Shown in pieces: positions 1-8,930 of a stretch of DNA of 64,000 nucleotides. Numbering within the stretch: the stretch's first letter is position 1; each line of letters begins with the position of its first letter. Below the pieces are notes generated by a model, which had not been told where the DNA came from, did not search any database, and saw only the letters and a list, made by a program, of their open reading frames with translations. The DNA lies in contig JAMPEW010000010.1 in the NCBI GenBank assembly GCA_023664775.1, positions 1 to 64,000 of the forward strand. The letters are read 5' to 3'. The translations under genes were made by a program, and so were the position numbers. The stretch comes from Clostridium sp. (GTDB lineage Bacteria; Bacillota; Clostridia; Lachnospirales; Lachnospiraceae).

Positions 1-94
1 TGACATAATCAAATAATGTACTGAAAAAATCAGTCTTGTTTCCAATTTGAATGATGTCAAAGGTTCTTCTTTTAATTTTTTCAATCCCAGACAC
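1..94 (-). CDS. N-terminus of a probable ion-channel/ion-transporter protein (partial)
   Basis: This is a 31-codon 5' end that runs off the left edge of the window. It starts at GTG (92-94) with GGAGG at 102-106, seven bases upstream, so the start is convincing. The peptide is basic and begins MSGIEKIKRRTFDIIQ, followed by a stretch ending FFSTLFDYV. That pattern resembles the cytoplasmic N-terminus of voltage-gated-channel-like ion transporters, in which a basic helix precedes an S1 segment starting near SRLFD. The family call is an inference from very little sequence; any other inner-membrane protein is possible. Confidence 0.4.
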   Translation of the reverse strand, partial: MSGIEKIKRRTFDIIQIGNKTDFFSTLFDYV

Positions 95-340
95 CTTGTT
101 TCCTCCGTTTTTACCATGAAGCTATGCTCTTGCTAAATTTGACACAATACCGATATATGCTATTTGCCAGAAATGAGCCGAAAAAGGCTTAATTTTTAGT
201 TTTTTCATTAAAGCCAATTATTCCTTGGCGTTGTATCAAACTCCACAACTTTATATCAAGAATTTCTCTTGCATGCTTGAAAATCTGTTTATTAAATATT
301 GTACGGGAACACCCAAGCCTTAAACACTAAGCCCTATCAT

Positions 341-817
341 CTAATCATATTGTTTTGTTAAAAGAAATGCAAGCAGTTCCTTACAGCCAATCTCGATATC
401 CCGATATGTAACATCAAACTTTCCCGTATACCACGGGTCTGCCACATCCCTGTCGCTTCCTGCAAAGGAAAGCAGCTTATAAATCTTCCCCTTTGTGTCT
501 TTTCCCAAAATCCGTTTCATATTTCTTATATTAGCACTATCCATCCCAATTAGATAGTCATATTTTTCATAATCTTCACGTTTTAACAAAACCGCATGCT
601 TATCCCCGCAGGAAAGTCCATGCTTTGCAAGCTCTGCCTTGGCAGGCGGATAAACAGGATTTCCGACTCCGTTCCAAATCTCCTCCGAACTGGTTGCAGC
701 AGAAGAAACAAAAAATTGGTCGGCAAGGTTTTTCTGCTGTATCATGTTTTTAAATATAATTTCAGCCATTGGGGAACGACAGATGTTGCCGTGGCAGATG
801 AAAAGTATTTTTATCAT
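341..817 (-). CDS. Low-molecular-weight protein tyrosine phosphatase
   Basis: A 158-residue cytoplasmic phosphatase of the LMW-PTP family, which hydrolyses phosphotyrosine (in bacteria sometimes phosphoarginine) on proteins. The P-loop CHGNICRS lies at residues 8-15, giving the nucleophile Cys8 and phosphate-binding Arg14. The general-acid loop DPW is near the C-terminus in DVADPWYTG. The length is normal. The frame stays open further upstream to 982, but the start at 815-817 has GGAGG at the proper distance and matches the family N-terminus, so the extension was dropped. It lies between an ion-channel-like start and an integrase remnant, and no partner kinase is visible. Confidence 0.93.
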   Translation of the reverse strand: MIKILFICHGNICRSPMAEIIFKNMIQQKNLADQFFVSSAATSSEEIWNGVGNPVYPPAKAELAKHGLSCGDKHAVLLKREDYEKYDYLIGMDSANIRNMKRILGKDTKGKIYKLLSFAGSDRDVADPWYTGKFDVTYRDIEIGCKELLAFLLTKQYD

Positions 818-968
818 TGCTCTAAAGCCTCCGTAAATGCTTGATTTTGTTGTATTTTCAAGGGTTTCAAACAATTTTACAATATATGCATGATAGTGTG
901 TTTGTTCACGTTTTTCAGCATAACTTAGAATAACTTTGCATAATTTCTTATTCGTTTGGGCTAAATTA

Positions 969-995
969 TGGGCTAAATTCAAAACTTTTAGCCCA
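969..995. repeat. GGGCTAAA inverted and direct repeat next to an integrase remnant
   Basis: A perfect 9-bp inverted repeat, TGGGCTAAA (969-977) and TTTAGCCCA (987-995), encloses a 9-base loop. A further direct copy, TTTGGGCTAAAT, lies just left of it near 955-966. The structure sits immediately beyond the stop codon of the integrase fragment. It could be a terminator-like hairpin or the residue of an attachment-site region; the sequence alone cannot separate these. Confidence 0.5.
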
Positions 996-1367
996 CTACT
1001 TATTATAGACTTTTTTCATTTCTTCTTTGGCATCATCAAATTGCAAATGCGTATAAGTATTGAGTGTTACACCTATATCAGAATGTCCCATAATATACTG
1101 TAGTATTTTCGGATTCATACCAGATTTTGCCATGTTACTACAGAATGTATGTCGGCATACGTGAGGTGTAATAATTGGCATTTGTACTTTGTAGATACTG
1201 TTGTACTTTTCCCTGATATGTTGAAAATATTTTTCCCAATGCAAAGCTACCATCGGCATATCATTTTTATCAAGAAATAGAAAACCCGACATGCCACCAA
1301 TCATAGGTTCAATTTTAGGTTTTTTTCTGTTTTTAATGATACGCTTGAAACATTTAAAAACTATTCC
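996..1367 (-). pseudogene. Tyrosine recombinase (integrase), C-terminal fragment
   Basis: The open frame encodes only the C-terminal part of the catalytic domain of a Tn916/ICE-type tyrosine integrase. Visible motifs are HVCRHTF (the H-x-x-R box), LGHSDI-type box (here MGHSDIGVTLNTYTH) and the catalytic Tyr in NTYTH. In-frame similarity continues upstream of the first Met as far as about 1367 (KRIIKNRKKPKIEP is typical of these integrases), where a stop codon interrupts it. The core-binding domain and the first catalytic Arg are absent. It is therefore a decayed remnant of an integrated element and not an active enzyme. Confidence 0.85.
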
Positions 1368-1477
1368 TTATAAAATGAACTATCAACTTTCAGTTTATTT
1401 TAGCCAATAGAATAACAAAGATTTTTTATTTTTTTTGGAATAAGATATTATGTATAGATATTATCCTTTATTTTTTA

Positions 1478-2347
1478 TTAATATTGTAATTTCAAATCTC
1501 CGAAACCATATGTTGCATGCCAATCTTCAGATACTATTTCAATTTTTAAATGTTTTCCGTAGTTTAATGGCACACTGATAGGGCATATATCTGAATCTGG
1601 TTGTTGTTCAACTGTTTTAATTAAATTATTATCTAAATATATATTTAATGTACACGGATTTTGATAACTTCCATCAACATGTCCAAAATCAAATTCAAGA
1701 AGAGAGAATTGTTTATTCAAATTAATTAACGCATACTGACTACCACCATGAAGGTACATAGAAAACCCCTCATAATTTATTCCAGTCATTTTAAAGGTTT
1801 CCGTAGAATAACGATCATTATCAGAAACGTCATATGGTGGACAAATATCCATTAAATAGACCTTTTCCGCAGTTGTATGTCCTATATATAAAGTATTGTC
1901 TTCATAACTAACATCTTCTCCTACTATATCTTGAACGGAGTCGAGTAATATAAAATTTCTGCCATCAATATTTAGAAATCCTTTTGTATAATTATTTCCA
2001 GATATTCCTTTCTTATTAATCCCTAGATCGGAATATTCAAACTTTGGCATGTCATTAGATAATGTAGTTATTTTTTCTTCAGCTTCAGACAAATTGGATT
2101 GAGCGGTTGATAAACATTCTTTTGTCTGTTCCAACTCTGCTTTAACCCCTTCTAGCTCATTTTTAAGTTCTGTATTTTCGTTATATAAATTAGTATATTT
2201 TTCTTGTGTTACTATTACTTTTTCTCCGTTAATAGTGAGATTTAATTTTATTGTTGACGGAAAAATTAATTGGAATATTATTGTTAGAGCCGAACCTATA
2301 AATCCATTAATTAATGCTATAAATATTTTATTTGATGTTTTTTTCAT
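1478..2347 (-). CDS. Membrane-anchored coiled-coil protein with C-terminal NPCBM-like domain
   Basis: A 289-residue protein of unknown function. Residues 8-30 form one hydrophobic anchor. Residues about 50-97 are a heptad-rich coiled coil (LKNELEGVKAELEQ). The C-terminal 150 residues contain YSTETFKMTGINYEGFSMYLHGGSQYALINL, followed by LNIYLDNNLI and a final GFGDLKLQY; this layout resembles NPCBM-type carbohydrate-binding domains. The outward-facing topology is inferred. The gene is AT-rich, sits alone between mobile-element debris, and has its own ribosome binding site, which fits horizontally acquired cargo. Confidence 0.6.
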   Translation of the reverse strand: MKKTSNKIFIALINGFIGSALTIIFQLIFPSTIKLNLTINGEKVIVTQEKYTNLYNENTELKNELEGVKAELEQTKECLSTAQSNLSEAEEKITTLSNDMPKFEYSDLGINKKGISGNNYTKGFLNIDGRNFILLDSVQDIVGEDVSYEDNTLYIGHTTAEKVYLMDICPPYDVSDNDRYSTETFKMTGINYEGFSMYLHGGSQYALINLNKQFSLLEFDFGHVDGSYQNPCTLNIYLDNNLIKTVEQQPDSDICPISVPLNYGKHLKIEIVSEDWHATYGFGDLKLQY

Positions 2348-2641
2348 ATATTTCTCCCCTTTTTGTTATATAGTAAATATAAGTTTTATTATATGATAAT
2401 AAAATTGACTATATTAATTAAATTTTCAATGTAGTTTTTAACGATGTTGATTTACTTATATAAACTATATATAGTTTATCATATTTTGTAATATTATGGT
2501 AGTATAAATGTTTGTTTATTTTGATCAATCGTCATTATCACTTTATTATTTTGAGTATTTAAAATATATATGTATGGTTGAAAATACGTTTTTATCTTGG
2601 TATAATTACTACATTATTTTAATTTGAATGGAGAATGTATT
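2348..2641. other. AT-rich intergenic stretch between accessory genes
   Basis: Very AT-rich sequence without a convincing open frame. It presumably carries the promoter of the minus-strand membrane protein and, at the right end, a GGAG-type ribosome binding site (2630-2633) for the short plus-strand ORF. No repeat or strong hairpin was found. Confidence 0.5.
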
Positions 2642-2773
2642 ATGAGTGATATAATCAAGAAAGGTTTTGAAGAATTAAATTCAAGACAATTTACAAAACA
2701 AGGATCTTCTGATGGAACAAACACTTATCTGCCTGCAAATCATATTCCGCAATATCCTGCTCTACCTGTATAA
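2642..2773 (+). pseudogene. 5' fragment of an unidentified gene cut at a breakpoint
   Basis: An ATG with a good ribosome binding site (ggag, about eight bases upstream) opens a 43-codon frame beginning MSDIIKKGFEELNSRQF. Its first ~20 codons look like a genuine N-terminus. From roughly 2700 onward the frame reads through sequence that is antisense to the sigma-factor fragment, so the native 3' part is missing. I do not recognise the family. It marks one side of the rearrangement junction. Confidence 0.35.
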
Positions 2774-3080
2774 ACAGCTCCTTGTTATTGCGCCTGAAAT
2801 AATCCATGCTTTTATGAAATGTAATACTTTTTATCCAGCCTAAAGCCGCATGAATGTCCCTAAGTGTTTCAAGGCTTCCATAAATTGCAGCGTAAACCTC
2901 CTGCATAACATCAGCAGCCTCATCCTCCGGTACGCCATGCATCCTGATACAATAATAGACATACTTTTCCGTACAAGAATATAATTTGCTAAATGCCTCT
3001 CTTTCTCCACTGCGTATGCCTGCAATTGCTTGTTCCAACAGCTTCTGCTGTTTCTCCTGCCACTCATTTGATTTACTCAT
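2691..3080 (-). pseudogene. ECF-type sigma-70 factor, truncated after region 2
   Basis: The 5' part of an ECF sigma factor gene, starting at 3080 behind GGAAGGA. Region 2 is clear: AFSKLYSCTEKYVYYCI, then DEAADVMQEVYAAIYGSLETLRD and GWIKSITFHKSMDYFRRNNK, corresponding to core binding and -10 recognition. The protein becomes atypical after EYDLQADK, and the whole region 4 (-35 recognition) is missing; the frame stops at 2691. Full-length relatives are around 180 residues against 129 here. The truncation point coincides with the truncated plus-strand ORF, so a deletion or insertion removed the 3' half. It is unlikely to work as a normal sigma factor. Confidence 0.75.
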
Positions 3081-3166
3081 TTGTCCTTCCCAAATCCTTT
3101 GTTCAATTTTATATTAACAGCCGTTTTAGTGCTGCTTTCCTCATCTGATATTTCTTCCACATAGGA

Positions 3167-3207
3167 ATGGGCTGCCCGCTACGAATCTTTATCGTACGAC
3201 AGCCCAT
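3167..3207 (-). terminator. Hairpin downstream of tktC
   Basis: ATGGGCTG (3167-3174) pairs with CAGCCCAT (3200-3207), and an inner TACGA/TCGTA pair extends the stem. It sits about 20 bases beyond the tktC stop. It lacks a strong U tract, but belongs to a dispersed GGCTGtCGxA hairpin family in this window that always lies at gene ends. Confidence 0.6.
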
Positions 3208-3226
3208 ATAGCTTCCGTTTTTACAA

Positions 3227-4162
3227 TTACATTGCAGCCTTTATCTGCTCATAAATCCCCTCGGCATCCAGCTTATATTTATGGATAAGCTCCTTCGCAG
3301 GACCCGACTCACCGAACATATCCTTAATTCCAAGCCTTGTAAGCCTTACAGGACATTTTTCGGAAAGCACTTCAGAAACTGCACTTCCAAGGCCTCCGAT
3401 TACGGAATGTTCCTCAACGGTAAATAACCTTCCTGTCGTCTTTGCCGCCGCAACAATCATATCCTCATCAATCGGCTTGATTGTATGAATATTGATAACC
3501 TGCGCATCAATGCCATCATCAGCAAGCAGCTTTGCCGCGTCAAGCGCCTCTGACACACAAAGTCCCGTTGCAATAATCGTTATATCCTTGCCCTTTTTAA
3601 GCTCCACGCCCTTTCCAATTTCAAACTTGTAGGTTTCCTCATCATTTATAACAGGCAGTGCCAATCTTCCAAACCTTAGATAGCAGGGACCCACATACTC
3701 ATAGGCTGCCTTTACTGCCGCACGGGCTTCAACATCATCACAGGGATTTATAACAACCATTCCAGGTATTGTCCTCATAAGGGCAATGTCTTCATTGCAC
3801 TGATGGGTCGCCCCGTCCTCGCCTACCGATATGCCTGCATGGGTTGCGCCTATTTTAACATTCAGGTGCGGATAACCGATTGAATTTCTTACCTGCTCAT
3901 ATGCCCTTCCCGCCGCAAACATGGCAAACGAGCTCATAAACGGAACAAAACCACTTGTCGACATCCCCGCAGCTATGCCTGTCATATTTGCCTCCGCTAT
4001 ACCACAGTCAATATGTCTGTCAGGAAATGCCTCCCTAAACTTAATTGTCTTTGTTGCTTCTGCAAGGTCTGCATCAAGCACAACAATATTGTCATGCTTC
4101 TTTCCAAGCTCCACCAACGCATTACCGTAGCTGTCTCTTGTTGCAATCTTATCTCCTAACAT
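3227..4162 (-). CDS. tktC: Transketolase, C-terminal (pyrimidine-binding) subunit
   Basis: A 311-residue subunit of a split transketolase, the pentose-phosphate enzyme that moves two-carbon units between ketose and aldose phosphates with thiamine diphosphate. It contains the pyrimidine-binding domain with the cofactor-activating Glu57 in CGIAEANM, then the C-terminal transketolase fold (FTVEEHSVIGGLGSAV). The start codon overlaps the 3' end of the N-terminal subunit gene by seven bases, indicating translational coupling and equal subunit production. The length is normal for the split form, and the GGCTG hairpin follows the stop. Confidence 0.93.
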   Translation of the reverse strand: MLGDKIATRDSYGNALVELGKKHDNIVVLDADLAEATKTIKFREAFPDRHIDCGIAEANMTGIAAGMSTSGFVPFMSSFAMFAAGRAYEQVRNSIGYPHLNVKIGATHAGISVGEDGATHQCNEDIALMRTIPGMVVINPCDDVEARAAVKAAYEYVGPCYLRFGRLALPVINDEETYKFEIGKGVELKKGKDITIIATGLCVSEALDAAKLLADDGIDAQVINIHTIKPIDEDMIVAAAKTTGRLFTVEEHSVIGGLGSAVSEVLSEKCPVRLTRLGIKDMFGESGPAKELIHKYKLDAEGIYEQIKAAM

Positions 4163-4986
4163 AATGCGTCACCTGCCTTTCTAAGCTCCTCTGCCGCCTG
4201 TTGGTACTGCTCATCATTTGGCGCCTTACCATGCCAGCCCGCCTGATTTTCCATAAATGATACACCCTTGCCCTTTACCGTGTTGGCAATAATCGCAGTC
4301 GGCATACCCTTTGTATTTTTTGCTTCCTGAAATGCACTGTCAATCTCATCAAAATCATTTCCATTTATTGTTATAACATGAAATCCAAATGCCTTAAATT
4401 TCTCATCTATCGGATATGGCGAGCATACCTCCTCAACGGTTCCGTCAATCTGAAGATTATTGTTGTCAACGATAACAACAAGATTGTCAAGCTTACGGTG
4501 TCCTGCAAACATTGCAGCCTCCCAAATCTGACCCTCCTGTATCTCTCCATCACCGCAAAGGCAATAGGTTCTGTAAGCCTTCCCCTTCATTCGTGCTGCA
4601 AGCGCCATGCCAACAGCAACTGAAAGTCCTTGTCCAAGTGAGCCTGACGACATATCCACGCCTGGAATATGCTTCATGTCAGGGTGTCCCTGAAGAACAG
4701 AGCCGACATGTCTTAAGGTAGTTAAATCTTCTGTAGGAAAAAAGCCCTTGATTGCCAGTGCCGCATAATATCCCGGCGCTGTATGTCCCTTTGAAAGAAC
4801 AAATCTGTCTCTTTCCTCATCCTCCGGCTTTTTGGGATTAACATTCATTTCCTCAAAGTACAAATAAGTAAAAATATCCGCCGCTGAAAGCGAGCCGCCC
4901 GGATGTCCGGACTTTGCACTATGAACGGAAGAAATTATGCCCTGACGGACCTCATTTGCCTTCTTCATTAGATTTAACTTGTCCAT
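4156..4986 (-). CDS. tktN: Transketolase, N-terminal (diphosphate-binding) subunit
   Basis: A 276-residue subunit carrying the thiamine-diphosphate diphosphate-binding domain. SGHPGGSLSAADI (His28) and the cofactor motif GDGEIQEG (145-152) through DNNN (174-177) are intact. With the downstream tktC product it forms a complete transketolase. The start at 4986 has AAAGGAAT upstream. The 5' leader is long (about 165 bases from a TATAAT at 5159-5164) and highly foldable, so leader-level regulation is possible. Confidence 0.94.
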   Translation of the reverse strand: MDKLNLMKKANEVRQGIISSVHSAKSGHPGGSLSAADIFTYLYFEEMNVNPKKPEDEERDRFVLSKGHTAPGYYAALAIKGFFPTEDLTTLRHVGSVLQGHPDMKHIPGVDMSSGSLGQGLSVAVGMALAARMKGKAYRTYCLCGDGEIQEGQIWEAAMFAGHRKLDNLVVIVDNNNLQIDGTVEEVCSPYPIDEKFKAFGFHVITINGNDFDEIDSAFQEAKNTKGMPTAIIANTVKGKGVSFMENQAGWHGKAPNDEQYQQAAEELRKAGDALC

Positions 4987-5027
4987 TTGAAAATTATTCC
5001 TTTCATTTTTTATTTGTCGCGTTTCTT

Positions 5028-5153
5028 CGCATAAACGCTCACCTCAAAACCTTCGGTTTTTCGGTGTTCGTTACACTCACATAGTTCCTTGAACATTCGA
5101 TTGACTGCAAGCCGTCATCGAATGTTCTTCGTAACTGCGTTCGCGTTTATGCG
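5028..5153 (-). promoter_or_regulatory. Structured leader / imperfect palindrome upstream of tktN
   Basis: A nested inverted-repeat element. The outer arms CGCATAAACGC (5028-5038) and GCGTTTATGCG (5143-5153) are perfect 11-mers. The inner arms GAACATTCGAT (5091-5101) and ATCGAATGTTC (5117-5127) are another perfect 11-bp stem, and AAAACC/GGTTTT (5046-5060) forms a third hairpin. An extended -10 (TGGTATAAT on the minus strand, TATAAT complement at 5159-5164) would start transcription near the outer arm, making the element the 5' leader of tktN. It could be a regulatory RNA or a REP/MITE-like repeat. Confidence 0.5.
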
Positions 5154-5220
5154 TTCACATTATACCACGACTTTTTTGCCAAAAACAGTATTATAATGTC
5201 CAAAGATAAGACGGCAATTC

Positions 5221-6147
5221 CTAAAACTTTGCCAAAAGTATACAAAAAACTGCAAGCGTCAAAATCATATACAAGGACAAAACACATGAAACAATATCCC
5301 TGCTTTTTTCTTCCTTGACATATACCGACAAGATAAAGCTTGGCGGCAGACAGAAATATAAAATAAAGGATGCTGTAAGTGCAGGCGTAAAGCTTATATG
5401 TCTTCCAAAAATAAGGAAACCAACTGCTGCCGTAATCCCAACAACACATACCCTTTCAAGGATTATCAGAAGGGCATCCTTTATCGTTTCCTTTGATATG
5501 CGGATTCCATATCCAAGGCTTATGAGTATCAACGGCGTAAGCGGCGCAGAAAACATTTCCACTACATTTTCATAAACCTCCCCTGCACCTGAGTCAAGTA
5601 TCATGTGCCCAAGTCCCGTAAGCCCAAATATAAGTCCCAAGACCGCCGCAATAAGCGTGGGCGTTGTCAAAATGCTTTTAACAATTCCCTTTTCTTTTCC
5701 TTCACGGGAATTTTTATTGCAAAGGCGTTCCAGCATAGTAATCCACACAGTAAATGAAAACAATGCTCCCGCAAGGTCAATGGTTGCAATATAATAAAGC
5801 TTGTCTGCTCCTACTAAAACCTGTGCAAGGGCATATCCAAGCATGCCGCCCTCAAATGTAATGGTAATATACGGAATGTAATCCCGATATGTTTTTTTGT
5901 ACAGCTTTTTTATTACAAAGCCAATGGAAAAACCTGCCACAAGCACAAACATAGACGTGAAGAAAATAAACATGGAATCCTTGTTAAAATCTGCCGTTGC
6001 AAGAGCGTTAAAAATGACGACAGGCAAAAAAACATTAGCTGCTATATTTTTTATGCCCGCTATCGTTTCCTCTGATACAAATTTTATCTTCTTTATAAAA
6101 ACTCCCGTCAAAATTAAAGCAATAATAGGAACAAGTGCTTTTGTCAT
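5221..6147 (-). CDS. AEC-family (auxin efflux carrier-like) permease
   Basis: A 308-residue integral membrane protein with about ten hydrophobic segments arranged as two five-helix halves, separated by a charged loop near residue 145 (NKNSREGKEKG). The N-terminus PIIALILTGVFIKK and the C-terminal LPPSFILSVY segment are typical of the AEC/BASS-related family, which exports or exchanges organic acids such as malate in bacteria. The start has GAGAGGA upstream. No substrate gene is adjacent, so the substrate is unknown. It is followed by the tktN leader element and not by an obvious terminator. Confidence 0.8.
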   Translation of the reverse strand: MTKALVPIIALILTGVFIKKIKFVSEETIAGIKNIAANVFLPVVIFNALATADFNKDSMFIFFTSMFVLVAGFSIGFVIKKLYKKTYRDYIPYITITFEGGMLGYALAQVLVGADKLYYIATIDLAGALFSFTVWITMLERLCNKNSREGKEKGIVKSILTTPTLIAAVLGLIFGLTGLGHMILDSGAGEVYENVVEMFSAPLTPLILISLGYGIRISKETIKDALLIILERVCVVGITAAVGFLIFGRHISFTPALTASFILYFCLPPSFILSVYVKEEKSRDIVSCVLSLYMILTLAVFCILLAKF

Positions 6148-6188
6148 AATCCTCTCTCTTTCGTACTAGTTTACATAATTCGTTTTTC

Positions 6189-7103
6189 CTACGCCTGTAC
6201 TCCATTTTCCTTTAATATGTCATTAATCATATTCGGATTAAATACACCTTTTCTAATCATCTCAAGCTCATGCTTATATGGCGCATAGGATTTTTTTGCA
6301 TCCTGCGGGTCCTTGATATAAGGTGTTTCAAGTATTTTAGGAATATCCTCAAAATCACTGCAATAAATAATACGCTGCAATGCATCAAAACCGATATTGC
6401 CAAAGCCGATATTTTCATGTCTGTCCTTCGCTGCGCCGGGTGCATTTTTGCTATCATTTATATGAAATACGGAAATCTGCTTTTTCCCTATTATTTTGTC
6501 AAACTTATCCATGACGCCATCGAAATCATTTATAATGTCATAGCCTGCGTCACTTGTGTGGCACGTATCAAAGCAAACCCGAAGCTTATCGTTATAAACA
6601 ACGCCATCATAAATCATTGCAAGCTCCTCGAAGCTTCGCCCAAGCTCGCTGCCCTTTCCTGCCATTGTTTCAAGGGCGATGTTTACCTCTGTGTCCTTCG
6701 CAAGCACCTCATTCAAGCCCTTTACAATCTGTGCTATACCCGCCTGCATGCCCTCTCCTACATGAGAACCGGGATGAAGCACAAGTATACGCGAACCCAT
6801 AGCCGTTGTCCGTTCAAGCTCAAGCGCAAGAAAATCCACTGCAATTTTGTAGGTTTCAGGCTTAACAGTATTGGCAAGATTGATAATATAAGGGGCATGC
6901 ACAACAAATTCATCTATGCCGTTTGCCCTCATAAGCTCCCATGCCTCGGATATTTTAAGCTCGGACACATCCTTTCTCCTCGTATTTTGGGGTGCGCCTG
7001 TATAGAGCATAAACGTGTTTGCTCCATAGCCAAGTGCCTCCTTGACAGAGCCAAGCATCATATCCTTTCCACCCATACTTACATGACTTCCTATTTTAAG
7101 CAT
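6189..7103 (-). CDS. nfo: Deoxyribonuclease IV (AP endonuclease, Nfo family)
   Basis: A 304-residue endonuclease IV, which cuts the DNA backbone 5' to abasic sites in base-excision repair. All nine expected metal ligands can be read: His69, His110, Glu145, Asp179, His182, His214, Asp227, His229 and Glu259, in motifs such as [29 protein letters not shown] and ILETP. The length is slightly above the E. coli enzyme. The ribosome binding site GGAGA precedes the ATG, and the gene lies 11 bases downstream of the MATE gene on the same strand, so co-transcription is likely. Confidence 0.95.
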   Translation of the reverse strand: MLKIGSHVSMGGKDMMLGSVKEALGYGANTFMLYTGAPQNTRRKDVSELKISEAWELMRANGIDEFVVHAPYIINLANTVKPETYKIAVDFLALELERTTAMGSRILVLHPGSHVGEGMQAGIAQIVKGLNEVLAKDTEVNIALETMAGKGSELGRSFEELAMIYDGVVYNDKLRVCFDTCHTSDAGYDIINDFDGVMDKFDKIIGKKQISVFHINDSKNAPGAAKDRHENIGFGNIGFDALQRIIYCSDFEDIPKILETPYIKDPQDAKKSYAPYKHELEMIRKGVFNPNMINDILKENGVQA

Positions 7104-7114
7104 ATACGTCTCCT

Positions 7115-8491
7115 TTATTCATAATCATCAGCCTCTAGCCGCTTGAGCTTTATCATATACGATACTCCGATTGGAAGCGTCAGTAAAAATGTAAGCAGGT
7201 CAGCGGCAGGCTGTGCAATCTGTATTCCAAATAAACCAAACAAATTACTAAATAACAAAAGCAGCGGTATGAAACAGGCTCCGCTTCTTAAAAGCGACAC
7301 AAATGCCGCCTTTTTGTTTTCTCCCACGCTCTGAAAAAGCATGGAGGTACAAATGGAAAACGGCTGGACAAAAAGGGCTAAAAGCTGGTATCTTAAAGCA
7401 ACCGTGCCAATTTCTATAACGCTCTTGTCATCCCTGAAAATGCCTACAAGATTTCCCGATAATATAATTCCAATTATGGCAAGAATGCCAAGCAGAACCT
7501 CTCCTGCCGCCCAAGTAAAATAAAATGCCTTTCTTACCCTTTCAAACCTTTTTGCGCCATAATTAAATGCGGCAACAGGCTGAAAGCCTTGTCCGATTCC
7601 AAGTCCAACCGCAAATATGAAGAAGCATATCCTATTTACAATCGACATGGCAGCCACAGCCTCATCGCCGTAATTTCCTGCCATACTGTTCAAAATCATC
7701 GTAGATACGCTTGTAAGCCCCTGTCTTAAAAAGCTCGGAAATCCGGTTTGCATAACAAGAATAACCATGCCTACATTTGCACATGCAGTTGTAAGGCTGA
7801 TTTTACTCTGTGTTTTTCCCCGAAGAAACATGCTCAGCAATATTAGAAAGCTGACGCACTGTGAAAGTGCCGTTGATATTCCTGCGCCTGCAATTCCAAG
7901 GTCAAAAATGAAGATACAGACAGGGTCAAGGGCAATGTTTATAATTCCTCCAATCGTAAGACCGATCATTGAGAGGTATGCTTTTCCTTCGTATCTTAAA
8001 ATATTATTTAGTACAAAGCTGCCCATAGATACGGGGGCTGCCATGAGTATAAACCTTCCGTAATCCTTCGCATACGGCAGTATGGTTTCCGTGCTTCCAA
8101 GAAGCTTCATCAACGGCGTTATAAAAATAAGACCGAATGCGGTCACGCAGACGCCTGCCAAAAGCGAGGCAAAAAAGCTTACGGATGTATATTTTGTTGC
8201 ATTTTCAGGATCCCGCTCGCCAAGACGTCTTGCAACGATGCTTCCTGCCCCATGCCCAAACATAAAGCCAACAGCCTGATTAATTGCCATAAGTCCAAAA
8301 ACAACACCTACTGCTCCGCTGGCGCTGTTTCCAAGCTTTCCCACAAAATAAGTATCTGCCATACTGTAAATCGTTGTAACCATCATGCTTATAATGGTGG
8401 GAATAGCAAGCCTTGTGACAAGCCTTGCCACAGGAGTATTTACCATTTTTTCGTAGTTTGCGGTGCCCGCCGCATCCTGATGTGTACCCAT
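7115..8491 (-). CDS. MATE-family multidrug efflux transporter
   Basis: A 458-residue membrane protein with twelve predicted helices and the MATE signature at the N-terminus ([26 protein letters not shown] in shifted form: [17 protein letters not shown], then [18 protein letters not shown]). It is expected to extrude cationic compounds using a Na+ or H+ gradient. [16 protein letters not shown], conserved in the second half, is present. The start has GGGGAT upstream. It probably forms an operon with nfo downstream. No regulator is adjacent. Confidence 0.92.
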   Translation of the reverse strand: MGTHQDAAGTANYEKMVNTPVARLVTRLAIPTIISMMVTTIYSMADTYFVGKLGNSASGAVGVVFGLMAINQAVGFMFGHGAGSIVARRLGERDPENATKYTSVSFFASLLAGVCVTAFGLIFITPLMKLLGSTETILPYAKDYGRFILMAAPVSMGSFVLNNILRYEGKAYLSMIGLTIGGIINIALDPVCIFIFDLGIAGAGISTALSQCVSFLILLSMFLRGKTQSKISLTTACANVGMVILVMQTGFPSFLRQGLTSVSTMILNSMAGNYGDEAVAAMSIVNRICFFIFAVGLGIGQGFQPVAAFNYGAKRFERVRKAFYFTWAAGEVLLGILAIIGIILSGNLVGIFRDDKSVIEIGTVALRYQLLALFVQPFSICTSMLFQSVGENKKAAFVSLLRSGACFIPLLLLFSNLFGLFGIQIAQPAADLLTFLLTLPIGVSYMIKLKRLEADDYE

Positions 8492-8545
8492 TTTATTTAT
8501 CCCCTGTTCCTATCATAACTGCCTCCATACAGATAAAATAATCAG

Positions 8546-8848
8546 CTATATTTCATAATCAATACAGCTTCTTGCCACAGTATAAGGTCTTACAAAGGTG
8601 TCAGCCACCTTAACATGCTCCGGATGCTCCTGGTAACCCTTTAATGCATTTTCATCCTCAAATGTGCTGTCCATCATAACATCTACATTTGATGAGGAAA
8701 GCGGGTTGATATTTATTTTCATGCTTACAAGTCCGGGTATTTTCCCACACAACCCTTCTAAATTTTTCTTTATGCCTATTCGCACTTCTTCCTTTTTGGC
8801 GCCCTCAAGCGTTTCATTTAATTTCCATAAAATAATGTGCTTTACCAT
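8546..8848 (-). CDS. Dabb-family (stress-responsive A/B barrel) small protein
   Basis: A 100-residue protein with the Dabb dimeric alpha-beta-barrel fold: it begins MVKHIILWKL and has SMKININPLSSSNVDVMMDSTFEDENALKGY, then HPEHVKVADTFVRPY. The usual active-site-like His near the N-terminus (VKHIILW) and HPEHV are present. Family members are small cytoplasmic proteins; most bacterial ones have no assigned reaction. The length is complete and AGCAGGTG precedes the ATG. It may be transcribed with the MATE gene downstream. Confidence 0.85.
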   Translation of the reverse strand: MVKHIILWKLNETLEGAKKEEVRIGIKKNLEGLCGKIPGLVSMKININPLSSSNVDVMMDSTFEDENALKGYQEHPEHVKVADTFVRPYTVARSCIDYEI

Positions 8849-8930
8849 ATTTACACCTGCTTTCCTTCATAATAATCATTGACACCCATAATTTCCACTT
8901 TTTGTAAAAGCATGCCCACAGAAATGATAC

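Noticed and set aside
818-982. N-terminal extension of the tyrosine phosphatase by 55 codons
   Set aside because: The extension is AT-rich and runs into the repeat beside the integrase; GGAGG and the family N-terminus support the start at 817.
1-2800. Intact integrative element or prophage
   Set aside because: Only an integrase C-terminal fragment is present; no excisionase, relaxase, structural or replication gene was found.
5147-5449. Cysteine- and tyrosine-rich minus-strand ORF overlapping the AEC transporter end
   Set aside because: It is in another frame of the transporter gene and extends into the leader element; no start signal.
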